From Verrucomicrobiota bacterium (lineage in GTDB: Bacteria > Verrucomicrobiota > Verrucomicrobiia > Verrucomicrobiales > Verrucomicrobiaceae): a stretch of 8,796 bases of DNA. The notes under the pieces were generated by a model. It saw nothing but the letters and a program-made list of their open reading frames with translations. It did not search any database and was not told the origin of the DNA. The stretch is from positions 1 to 8,796 of the forward strand of contig VFKY01000395.1 in assembly GCA_009885275.1 (NCBI GenBank), written 5' to 3'. The position numbers and the translations under genes were made by a program. Of the stretch, positions 1 to 6,836 are shown piece by piece (position 1 is the first letter of the stretch; every line of letters starts with the position of its first letter).

Positions 1-623
1 TACCAGACCGGCGCCAGAGCCTTGCCGTGCAATCCTTGAAAGCCGATCGGGCCTTTGCGAGCATAATCTTTCAGAGCTACTGGAAACTTATTCGGCGTGC
101 CATCGGGATTCTTCTTCGCTTCCGGCCAGTCGTTGAGCTCGGCATGGATGATTTCTTCGCCGTTGAAGAGCACCGTAATAAGACTGTCTTTGCATGTGAT
201 GGTAAAACGATTCCACTCACCCACAGGCTTCGCCATGCTCTTGGTCGGCGGTTTCGCATCGTATATCGCCCCGACCATGCCGTATTTTGATCCATCTGCG
301 GAGTCATGCACCTGTATCTCCAGAGCAGCGAGTACGTTTTTGATATCGCTGGAACGGATGAACACCCCGCTGTTCGATTCCTTCGCCACCTTGAATTCGA
401 GATCGAGGATGAAATTGCCATACGACTCCTTGGTCCAAAGTGTCTCATGATCCTTCGCCACCATTTCACCTTTTTCGATGGTCCAATGTCCTGCTTCAAC
501 GCAGTTGGAAAAATCTGGCGCAATGAGGTCTTTCCAACCCGCCGTGTCAGGATGATCTGCGGCTTGAAGTTGAGAGATGCCGATTAGCACCGCGCTGAGG
601 AATGAAGCAATAAGTTTGATCAT
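1..623 (-). CDS. Exported DUF1080 protein (3-keto-disaccharide hydrolase-like), 3' end outside the window
   Basis: The frame is open from the ATG at 621-623 to the window edge and gives 207 residues without a stop. Residues 1-22 form a Sec signal peptide: Lys3, a hydrophobic stretch, and LQA-A or QAA-D as cleavage site. The rest reads as the concanavalin-like beta-sandwich of DUF1080 (PF06439): KESNSGVFIR (81-90), LEIQVHDS (101-108), GAIYDAKPP (118-126), GEWNRFTI (135-142), LFNGEEI (152-158) and GPIGFQGLHG (191-200). Family members normally end soon after this last motif (a segment like PVWFRNI), so only roughly 10-20 residues should be missing. Characterised members act on 3-keto-glycosides made by glucoside 3-dehydrogenases; that role is inferred here. 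It is transcribed divergently from the exported gene at 766. No Shine-Dalgarno sequence is visible before the start. Family assignment is firm, substrate unknown. Confidence 0.9.
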   Translation of the reverse strand, partial: MIKLIASFLSAVLIGISQLQAADHPDTAGWKDLIAPDFSNCVEAGHWTIEKGEMVAKDHETLWTKESYGNFILDLEFKVAKESNSGVFIRSSDIKNVLAALEIQVHDSADGSKYGMVGAIYDAKPPTKSMAKPVGEWNRFTITCKDSLITVLFNGEEIIHAELNDWPEAKKNPDGTPNKFPVALKDYARKGPIGFQGLHGKALAPVW

Positions 624-765
624 AGTAAATGAACGATGACAGTCTGGCGAAGAAGCTCAACTATTAAAAGGCCGACGCTTCTTGCTATGTCTAGCCAAGA
701 AGATGCCGCCTGATGTGACACGGCACAGCTTGCAATAAGTATGCGTTCACTCCCGTATCGATCTC
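624..765. promoter_or_regulatory. Divergent intergenic region, presumed to hold two promoters
   Basis: These 142 bases separate two genes that start in opposite directions, so each needs its own promoter here. I see no pair of good -35/-10 boxes. A 7-bp inverted repeat, AAGAAGC at 650-656 and GCTTCTT at 677-683, lies between the two starts, and an AAGAAG copy recurs at 697-702. It could be an operator for the divergent pair, but arms this short can occur by chance. Confidence 0.35.
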
Positions 766-2280
766 ATGGATCGTCGTGATTTTCTTAAGACCACCAGCGC
801 AGCAGCATTCGTCACGAGCGCGTCTTCCTCTACCACTGCTGAAACTGCTACGGCGTCACGCCAGCCTAATCTCATCAAAGCGGAAAATGCGCTGGCCGGT
901 GAGAGCTTTCAGATCACGCGGATGATGCCAGACAGCGCAAAGTCCTATCGCACCTCGCTAATCGAAGGCTACTGCTCGCGACAGTCTATAAAAGCAGGTG
1001 AAAAACTCAGTATCTACGTCAGCACCAAACCTGTTGCGCGATTCCATATTGAAATCTTTCGCATGGGCTACTACGGCGGCGCGGGATCGCGATTGATGGC
1101 CACACTCGGCCCCTTCGACGGCAAGACGCAGTCGGTGCCTGAGATGACCGACAAGCGCTTGCGTGAATGCCTGTGGGAAGCCTCGACGACTCTTGTGATT
1201 CCCGCCGACTGGCCCAGCGGCGTGTATCTCGGACGGCTCAGCACTCTTCCCGAGACTGCTGACATGCCTTACTGGCAAAGCTACATTATCTTCATCGTCA
1301 AAGACGATCGCCCCGCTGACATCCTCTTCCAATGCAGCGACAATACCTGGCAGGCATACAACCGCTGGCCTGTGGACGAATCACTCTACACGGACCCACG
1401 CGCGGCGCACGCCCCGGGAGTCAGCGTCAGTTTTGATCGACCCTACGGCAAGTACGTACAGATTCTTGAGAACCCCCTCAGCATGGGCAGTGGTGAGTTC
1501 CTCTTGTGGGAATATCCTCTTTGTTTCTGGCTGGAAAAGGAAGGCTATGACGTGACTTATTGCTCGAACGTCGACAATCTCGAACTCAACAACCTCACGC
1601 GATGCAAAGCCATGATCAGCATCGGTCACGATGAATACTGGGATGTACGCCAATACCATCATGTTAAACAAGCCATCGCCGAGGGGCTCAATGTCCTATG
1701 GCTCTCCGCCAACGACGTTTACATGGTCACACCGTTCACCGCGAACGCCCAAGGCGCGGCGAACCGCCGTCTCACGCGTGAAACATGCTACGGCGAATTT
1801 CGAGAGGAAGAAAAGTCGGCCTACGCGACGGTGCTCGGTCCTTTTGAAAATCCAGGTCCCGATGAGCGCGACATCATTGGTGCCCGCACCATCGTCCCCT
1901 TCAATGGCGGTGGCGACTGGACCTGTGCGAAACCAGAGCACTGGCTCTTCGAGGGCACCGGCATGAAAAAAGGTGATGCCATTCCAGGGCTTGTTGGCTG
2001 GGAGTTTCATGGTGAGCCAGACACGCAGCGTGAAGGGCTTGAAGTCATCGCCGAGGGCAACGTTTGGGCTGGCGGCACAAAATTGGGCAAATACGCCGCA
2101 ACGATCTTTGAGGGGCCAAAAAAGAACTTCGTCTTCAACGCCACCACCATCTTTTGGAGCCAAGGTCTGAGCGCTCCGCCCGGACACATAATTCCATGGA
2201 GTCATTTCTCACGCCCACACGGACCTGATGAACGCGTGCAACGCATCACAACGAATGCGTTGAAAAAAGCACTGCAGTGA
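766..2280 (+). CDS. Tat-exported N,N-dimethylformamidase large-subunit-like protein
   Basis: 504 residues. The N terminus MDRRDFLKTTSAAA matches the twin-arginine pattern (RRxFLK), followed by an only weakly hydrophobic, Ala/Ser/Thr-rich stretch to about residue 31. Residues about 35-180 look like a beta-sandwich (HIEIFRMGYYGG at 94-105, DWPSGVYLGRL at 148-158). From about 183 on it resembles the C-terminal domain of the N,N-dimethylformamidase beta subunit: WQAYNRW (195-201), EYPLCFWLEKEGYDV (249-263), GHDEYW (287-292) and HGE (415-417). The known DMFase binds one iron through two tyrosines and a glutamate. By spacing and motif, Tyr249, Tyr291 and Glu417 are candidate equivalents, but this is not aligned. 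No small-subunit gene is present beside it, so a true DMF hydrolase role is doubtful; hydrolysis of another amide-type substrate in the periplasm is possible. The start is fixed by the signal peptide; there is no Shine-Dalgarno sequence. A Tat-exported oxidoreductase follows after 112 bp. Confidence 0.82.
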   Translation: MDRRDFLKTTSAAAFVTSASSSTTAETATASRQPNLIKAENALAGESFQITRMMPDSAKSYRTSLIEGYCSRQSIKAGEKLSIYVSTKPVARFHIEIFRMGYYGGAGSRLMATLGPFDGKTQSVPEMTDKRLRECLWEASTTLVIPADWPSGVYLGRLSTLPETADMPYWQSYIIFIVKDDRPADILFQCSDNTWQAYNRWPVDESLYTDPRAAHAPGVSVSFDRPYGKYVQILENPLSMGSGEFLLWEYPLCFWLEKEGYDVTYCSNVDNLELNNLTRCKAMISIGHDEYWDVRQYHHVKQAIAEGLNVLWLSANDVYMVTPFTANAQGAANRRLTRETCYGEFREEEKSAYATVLGPFENPGPDERDIIGARTIVPFNGGGDWTCAKPEHWLFEGTGMKKGDAIPGLVGWEFHGEPDTQREGLEVIAEGNVWAGGTKLGKYAATIFEGPKKNFVFNATTIFWSQGLSAPPGHIIPWSHFSRPHGPDERVQRITTNALKKALQ

Positions 2281-2343
2281 CTTACCTTTATAATCTCATT
2301 CATCTCAGAACACTTTTTTGATAGCTCTGAAGCCTTCAATACG

Positions 2344-2371
2344 TTTTTCTGCTTCGCCAATATACTATAAA
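2344..2371 (+). promoter_or_regulatory. Possible promoter of the Gfo/Idh/MocA gene
   Basis: The 112-bp gap between the two same-strand genes is AT-rich near its end. TATACT (2361-2366) and the overlapping TATAAA (2366-2371) are plausible -10 boxes, 21-26 bases before the ATG at 2393. The upstream TTTTTC (2344-2349) lies 16 bases from the second box but matches the -35 consensus poorly. The gap also suggests that the downstream gene may not depend only on read-through. Confidence 0.3.
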
Positions 2372-2392
2372 CTCAAACCACAAAATTAGACC

Positions 2393-3724
2393 ATGGATCG
2401 TCGCAAATTCATCAACACTGCCGCCGCTACAGGCGCAGGATTACTCATCCTCCCGAGCGGTGCCCGTGCAGGCAAGAACGCACCCGGCAACAAACTCAAC
2501 ATCGCCCTGATCGGCGTATGGGGACGTGGACTGGCGCATTACGACTCTATCTCTGAAGAGAACGTCGTGGCGCTTTGTGACGTGAACGAAAACCGTTTCG
2601 CCGATGCCCTCAAGCGTTTCCCCAACGCCAAGACCTACACGGACTGGCGCAAGTGCCTAGAGCAAAAAGACATCGACGCCGTGGTCATCTGCACCGCCGA
2701 TCACACCCATGCCTTTATTGCCAACTGGGCAATCAACCGCGATATGCATGTGTATTGCGAAAAACCACTCGCTATCAGTGTGGAAGAAGCGCGGACCGTG
2801 CGCGCCAACTGGCTAACGAAGAAAGGCAAGCTCGCCACTCAAGTCGGCATGCAACGTCATGCCGGTCTTAATTTTAACCGCGTTAGTGAACTGATCCGTG
2901 ATGGTGCGATCGGCGATCTCCAAGCTGCGTATGCGTGGGGCAATCGCCAGATTCGGCGCGATGGTTACCTGATCGGCGACGGGGCGCCTCCGGCAGGGTT
3001 CAACTATGACCTATGGCTCGGCCCCTCTCCCTACCATCCATACAACCCCGGTTATTTCTCCGGCGGTGCTGGGGCAAACTGTCTGTCGTGGAATATGTTC
3101 TGGGACTTCGGTGCTGGACAAATCGGCGACATGGGAAGCCACACCATGGATCTTCTCTGGAACGCTGTTGATGCCAAACTGCCAACCTCTGCGGAAGCAA
3201 AGGGTGAGAAGTTCAACCCTGATGTCACACCCGTCGAATGCGAGTCGCATTTCGAGCATCCCGCCAACGACTGGCGGGGTCCTATCACCGTGAGTTGGTA
3301 TCAGGGTGGAGCGATGCCGAGATCACCTAAGCCTTCCATCGATCTGACCAAGATTGGTCATGGCGCGATGTTCAAAGGCTCCAAGGGTTTCCTTATCTCC
3401 GATTTCGATTCCCGCATGATCATTCCGTTCGGCGACAATGCCGACATGAGTTACTACAAGCCACGCACCACTGAAACACTGCTACCCCCTGTGGGCCACT
3501 TCCAGAAACAGTGGTTCGATGCTTGTAAAAACCCCAGTGCCAAGACTGCTTGCGACTTCGAATACAGCGCCAACATGATCGAGCAAATGCTACTCGGTCT
3601 CGTAGCCTACCGCGTCGGCAAAAAGATATCGTATGATGGAGCCACCGGAAAAGTCACCGATTGCCCCGAAGCCAATGAGTTCCTCAGTCGCAAATACCGC
3701 GATGGGTGGACGCTCAATGGTTAA
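2393..3724 (+). CDS. Tat-exported Gfo/Idh/MocA-family NAD(P)-dependent oxidoreductase
   Basis: 443 residues. MDRRKFINT starts a twin-arginine signal, followed by a hydrophobic stretch (AAATGAGLLILP) and an AxA cleavage site at 24-26 (ARA-GKN). The Rossmann domain begins at about 35: IALIGVWGRG (38-46) is the dinucleotide loop, VVALCDVN (58-65) the second strand, DAVVICTADHTH (95-106), then the hallmark EKP in YCEKPLA (121-127). DMGSHTMDL (246-254) carries the conserved His250 of the active site. The C-terminal half resembles the bacterial GFO_IDH_MocA C-terminal domain. Family members oxidise or reduce sugar hydroxyls or act as glycosidases with bound NAD; export through Tat would carry the cofactor out with the folded enzyme. 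The exported DUF1080 gene upstream fits a 3-keto-sugar route (inference). It ends just before a strong terminator. No Shine-Dalgarno sequence is seen. Confidence 0.93.
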   Translation: MDRRKFINTAAATGAGLLILPSGARAGKNAPGNKLNIALIGVWGRGLAHYDSISEENVVALCDVNENRFADALKRFPNAKTYTDWRKCLEQKDIDAVVICTADHTHAFIANWAINRDMHVYCEKPLAISVEEARTVRANWLTKKGKLATQVGMQRHAGLNFNRVSELIRDGAIGDLQAAYAWGNRQIRRDGYLIGDGAPPAGFNYDLWLGPSPYHPYNPGYFSGGAGANCLSWNMFWDFGAGQIGDMGSHTMDLLWNAVDAKLPTSAEAKGEKFNPDVTPVECESHFEHPANDWRGPITVSWYQGGAMPRSPKPSIDLTKIGHGAMFKGSKGFLISDFDSRMIIPFGDNADMSYYKPRTTETLLPPVGHFQKQWFDACKNPSAKTACDFEYSANMIEQMLLGLVAYRVGKKISYDGATGKVTDCPEANEFLSRKYRDGWTLNG

Positions 3725-3747
3725 GAAATAAAAAACCGCTTTTGCTG

Positions 3748-3779
3748 AAACCACCGCTCTGATCGAGCGGTGGTTTTTT
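3748..3779 (+). terminator. Rho-independent terminator between convergent genes
   Basis: AAACCACCGCTC (3748-3759) pairs perfectly with GAGCGGTGGTTT (3765-3776) around a TGATC loop, and six T residues run from 3774 to 3779. It starts 23 bases after the stop of the oxidoreductase gene. The opposite gene ends at 3791, so the same stem may also stop minus-strand transcription; in that direction the T run is short (TTT inside the stem), with another run of six T some 10 bases further on. Confidence 0.9.
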
Positions 3780-3780
3780 G

Positions 3781-3807
3781 TGCAGAATGATCACAGAAAA
3801 TTCTGCA
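3781..3807. repeat. 8-bp inverted repeat at the 3' end of the kinase-like gene
   Basis: TGCAGAAT (3781-3788) and ATTCTGCA (3800-3807) are exact inverted arms with 11 bases between them. They span the stop codon of the minus-strand gene at 3791. A hairpin may add to 3'-end formation, but there is no adjoining T run. The same arm sequence recurs in the dyad at 6766-6779. Confidence 0.45.
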
Positions 3808-5425
3808 CCGTATAACCATAGGGGCCGATGCGCAGTTTGTTGCCATCATGCATGAGGATGAGTTCATGGCGTTTTGATTTGGCTCCACCAAGACGGGCGA
3901 TCATGTTGGCCTCAACCGGTTCCATCCAGAACAGACCAGCAATAACATGGATGCGAGCTACGGGACGGGTATTGGTTTCGGCGCGAAACCAAGGACGCCC
4001 TGATTTGGAAAAATGCAGGCCAACATCACTGAAAATCATTGCGGCCTCACAGAGAAACACCCCACTGCCGCCGGCACTAATAATGAGAGCGCCTTTCATG
4101 GGTGTGACATCAGGTTTTGGCCAGTCACGAATCTCACGTCCTGATTTGTAATCACTGGCTACATACCGCGCATCCATCGGATAAAGTCCGGCAAGCATGA
4201 AGGAATCCGAGGCGTGTACTTCCAATTTCTCATGAATGATCGCACCTTCATAAAGACTGGGATTTACGGCCCCATTTTCTTCAATAATGAGTCTTCCATC
4301 GCGCAATTGGAGACGGGTTTGCGCACGACTGATCCGGCGGGAACGGCCATCGTTCACATTGGAACGTGGTCGAAACTGAGCAATGAAATCAGCCTCAGCT
4401 GCCGAACGTCCCATCGTCAGCCATTCATCATTCACTAAAGTAAAAACAGGCGCGTCCTCACTGTCAGGCAACAAGCGCAACCGTTTGATCGGAAGCATTG
4501 TAGCTGCCATTTCCCGATCAGCAGGAAGCACAAGCAAGGGCGCTGACCCCGAAGCGGTAGAGGAGGTTTGTCGCACCGCCGGAACCGTGAAACGCACGGT
4601 GACGGCGTCGGCGCTGATAACTTGACGATCTTCTGATGACATCGTTTCGGTAAGTGTACGCATTTTTTCTGCTGGAGTCACGCCATCGAACGCAGTAAAA
4701 AGCTGGTTCATAAATATCCTCGCTCCACTGTATTCCATCCGATCTTCATTGGTCAACGCCCTACGTAGAACGGCATTCTGACCAGTCGCCAGTTGTGAAA
4801 TAGATTGGTAAAGGACATTACCACCGCGCAGCGATTGTGGATGCCCCAAGAACTCGCAACATAATGCTGCGAGAGGCTTTACATAATCGCGCGCTTCAAC
4901 AGGTGCGACGACATTGCTTTCATCAAAGATCGGCACATCAGGCACCGCAACGCGAGGCAGCCCAATGCGTCCATCAAGATAAAGGTGCGCCATATCGATG
5001 GGCAATCTCGGCCAGCCTTGCAAAGCAGCCGATTCACAGGCTTCCGTAAGCATTCGGAGAAAGGCCTCAGCCTCATCAATGCTCAATGATTTTCGTTGTT
5101 GAAGGAGTTCGCGAAGTGTCTGCTCACCGGGCATTTCAGAAATGACCAGTTGATAATCTGGTTGGATGTCCGCCTCGATGACTCGACACAACAATGCCAC
5201 TGGCGGCTTAGTCATGATTTCAATGAGACGCTGCTGTTTCAGAAGAGACTCAGGACTCATCGGTTGCTCTGGCACGCAATAGCTTAATATCCAACGCTCA
5301 CTCGTTGATGCCGGATTCTGCAACACAAAACGCTGGTGCGACTCCAACCATGCAGGAAGGCGACCGATAATTTGATAACGCTGACCAAGGATCTCTTCGA
5401 GGTTCATGAGAAGGGGGCGCAGCAT
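3791..5425 (-). CDS. Degenerate kinase-like domain fused to an FHA-like domain
   Basis: 544 residues from the ATG at 5425. A GTG at 5431 and an ATG at 5407 are alternatives; the last lies just before the first kinase-like motif. Residues about 12-240 follow the order of a Hanks-type kinase: GQRYQIIGRL (14-23), a hinge-like YQLVISEM and TLRELL (91-108), an alpha-E-like helix, then HLYLDGRIGLP (147-157). The Gly-rich loop, the VAIK lysine, HRD and DFG are all absent, so catalysis is unlikely. Residues about 315-415 look like an FHA domain: LTMGRS (336-341) and RRISRAQTRL (363-372), where the usual His after SR is Gln369 while the phosphothreonine-contacting Gly-Arg and Ser are kept, then ENGAVNP (383-389). 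The last 100 residues are beta-rich and unrecognised. No signal peptide or membrane segment, so it is probably cytoplasmic, binding phosphoproteins or scaffolding. It converges on the oxidoreductase gene and diverges from the esterase gene. Confidence 0.75.
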   Translation of the reverse strand: MLRPLLMNLEEILGQRYQIIGRLPAWLESHQRFVLQNPASTSERWILSYCVPEQPMSPESLLKQQRLIEIMTKPPVALLCRVIEADIQPDYQLVISEMPGEQTLRELLQQRKSLSIDEAEAFLRMLTEACESAALQGWPRLPIDMAHLYLDGRIGLPRVAVPDVPIFDESNVVAPVEARDYVKPLAALCCEFLGHPQSLRGGNVLYQSISQLATGQNAVLRRALTNEDRMEYSGARIFMNQLFTAFDGVTPAEKMRTLTETMSSEDRQVISADAVTVRFTVPAVRQTSSTASGSAPLLVLPADREMAATMLPIKRLRLLPDSEDAPVFTLVNDEWLTMGRSAAEADFIAQFRPRSNVNDGRSRRISRAQTRLQLRDGRLIIEENGAVNPSLYEGAIIHEKLEVHASDSFMLAGLYPMDARYVASDYKSGREIRDWPKPDVTPMKGALIISAGGSGVFLCEAAMIFSDVGLHFSKSGRPWFRAETNTRPVARIHVIAGLFWMEPVEANMIARLGGAKSKRHELILMHDGNKLRIGPYGYTVQNFL

Positions 5426-5431
5426 AAACAC

Positions 5432-5549
5432 GATGCGGTGCCTTGTCGAGGCTCCATGAATGATCGCAACAGCTCTAAGGATTTTGTGATTTCATGCAGC
5501 CATTTCGTATTTTTTATGTTACGATCTTGAATTGCATAGTAAAAAATTT
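5432..5549. promoter_or_regulatory. Divergent intergenic region, presumed promoters for kinase-like and esterase genes
   Basis: The AT-rich second half holds a weak plus-strand promoter candidate: TTGTGA (5484-5489) and TATTTT (5508-5513), 18 bases apart. Each box matches about four of six consensus bases. No strong operator-like repeat is visible. Confidence 0.28.
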
Positions 5550-6692
5550 ATGAGCTCTGTTATCATGCCCTCGATCCTTAACGCTTCACTTCAAGTCATT
5601 AAACATCGCCTGATCATGGCTTTTATGTGTTTTGGAATACCCCTTCTCGCGCAAGAAACACCTGTTGAAATCAAAGGTAAGGCGACTGATTTTCATTTGA
5701 AAGCCCCGAACGCAAAAGAGGTGACGTTACGAGGACAATGGACCAAAGAACCGATCGTACTGACACGAGATCCTCAAGGCACTTGGAACTCTACAGTGCT
5801 CACGGTTCCTCCTGGTGTCTGGGAGTACAGCTTTGTGGTCGATGGACTTTCTATTTCAGATCCAAAGAATCCAGCGCTCAAACCTATGCGTGAGCCCACG
5901 GTTAGTATTCTCCACATTCCCGGAACTCCGCCCAATCCTTGGGATTTTCAAGCCGTCCCTCACGGTACGGTGCATCAACACACCTATCTCTCCAAGGTCT
6001 TAGGCCGAGAACGAACGCTCTGCGTTTACACCCCACCCGGATACGAAGCTGATAAAGAAAGAATCTACCCACTGCTCGTGTTGCAACATGGCTCTGGTGA
6101 TAACGAGCAAACTTGGATTGCGCACGGCAAAGCGCATTGGATTTTGGACAATCTCATCGCCGCCAACAAAGCACGCCCCATGGTTATCATGATGATCGAC
6201 GGACATCCCATGGGATCTGTTCCAAGAGACTCGCTTGCTGACAAGAAGGTCATGGCCATGGAAGCTTTCCAACGAGAGTTGTTGGAAGATGCGACGCCCA
6301 TCGTCGAAACACTCTACCGCGTGGAAAGAGAGCCTAAAAACCGGGCAATCGCCGGCTTAAGCATGGGTGGGGGCCAATCTTTAAGTGTGGGGATATCTAA
6401 TCTAAATCGCTTTTCTTGGATCGGTGCTTTTAGCGCGGCACCTCCTGAAAGTAATCGCGTCGATCCCATCATTGCCGATGCCACTGCCATGAATGGAAAA
6501 ATAAGCCTTCTCTGGATTGCCGTGGGCAAAGAGGACTTTCTTCGTGAAAAGAACGAGACCTTTGTTGCGCAGTTAAACAAGGCGGGAATCAAACATGAAT
6601 GGCTGCTCACTGAGGGTGGACACTCCTGGCCCGTGTGGCGGCAGTATCTCACGGAATTTCTGCCGAAGCTGTTTCTGAAAACTCAGCCGTGA
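5550..6692 (+). CDS. Exported alpha/beta-hydrolase esterase (enterochelin-esterase/CE1 type) with N-terminal beta-sandwich
   Basis: 380 residues from the ATG at 5550. A TTG at 5532 and an ATG at 5565 are possible; 5565 would give a neat 29-residue signal peptide. A later ATG at 5616 would lose the basic part of the signal. Counting from 5550, KHR (18-20) precedes LIMAFMCFGIPLLA (21-34), with cleavage at LLA-QE. Residues about 40-125 resemble an E-set/CBM48-like sandwich (VTLRGQW at 58-64, GVWEYSFVVDG at 89-99). The hydrolase domain starts near 138: RTLCVYTPPGY (155-165), YPLLVLQHGSGDNE (173-186), the nucleophile elbow GLSMGG (269-274, Ser271), GKEDF (326-330, Asp329) and GGHSW (356-360, His358). 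All three catalytic residues are present. Such enzymes cut ester bonds such as ferulate or acetate on plant polysaccharides or siderophore esters; the substrate cannot be told. The next gene lies 144 bp downstream on the same strand. Confidence 0.9.
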   Translation: MSSVIMPSILNASLQVIKHRLIMAFMCFGIPLLAQETPVEIKGKATDFHLKAPNAKEVTLRGQWTKEPIVLTRDPQGTWNSTVLTVPPGVWEYSFVVDGLSISDPKNPALKPMREPTVSILHIPGTPPNPWDFQAVPHGTVHQHTYLSKVLGRERTLCVYTPPGYEADKERIYPLLVLQHGSGDNEQTWIAHGKAHWILDNLIAANKARPMVIMMIDGHPMGSVPRDSLADKKVMAMEAFQRELLEDATPIVETLYRVEREPKNRAIAGLSMGGGQSLSVGISNLNRFSWIGAFSAAPPESNRVDPIIADATAMNGKISLLWIAVGKEDFLREKNETFVAQLNKAGIKHEWLLTEGGHSWPVWRQYLTEFLPKLFLKTQP

Positions 6693-6761
6693 GTCTGGCT
6701 CGGTGAGAATCCGCCGTTTGCGTGGGATGATGCAAGGATGAAGGTGGCAAAGTAACTTCCC

Positions 6762-6787
6762 CTTTTGCAGAATATTCTGTCCAAAAG
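6762..6787. promoter_or_regulatory. 26-bp near-palindrome upstream of the FAD gene, operator-like
   Basis: CTTTTG (6762-6767), then the perfect 12-bp palindrome CAGAATATTCTG (6768-6779), two unpaired bases TC, and CAAAAG (6782-6787). The whole reads as one dyad with a two-base offset. It lies 50 bases before the FAD gene's ATG. No T run follows, so it does not look like a terminator for the esterase gene. A dimeric regulator site is the simplest reading; I cannot name the regulator. Confidence 0.4.
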
Positions 6788-6827
6788 ACTGACGCAGGGA
6801 CTTGCTCTTTTGACCACTCAAAACGCA

Positions 6828-6836
6828 CCCCCCCCC
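6828..6836 (+). repeat. C9 homopolymer directly before a start codon
   Basis: Nine consecutive C residues occupy the place of a ribosome binding site and end at the base before the ATG at 6837. Homopolymers of this length are prone to slippage. Because the run is outside the most likely reading frame, a length change would alter spacing rather than frame, unless translation starts at the upstream in-frame TTG (6765). Confidence 0.85.

Noticed and set aside
97..450. Plus-strand open frames over the first 600 bases
   Set aside because: They overlap the minus-strand DUF1080 gene, which has clear family motifs; the plus-strand translations show none.
1696..2205. 169-codon minus-strand open frame inside the DMFase-like gene
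   Set aside because: It is antisense to a well-supported gene and its translation shows no recognisable domain or signal.
5532..5549. TTG start for the esterase
   Set aside because: It would add residues before the signal peptide; ATG starts at 5550 and 5565 are closer to the basic and hydrophobic parts of the signal.
6762..6787. Terminator of the esterase gene
   Set aside because: The stem is AT-rich and no T run follows on the plus strand.
6765..6836. TTG start for the FAD oxidoreductase
   Set aside because: It would put 24 extra residues before the twin-arginine motif, and the frame would run through the dyad and the C9 tract.
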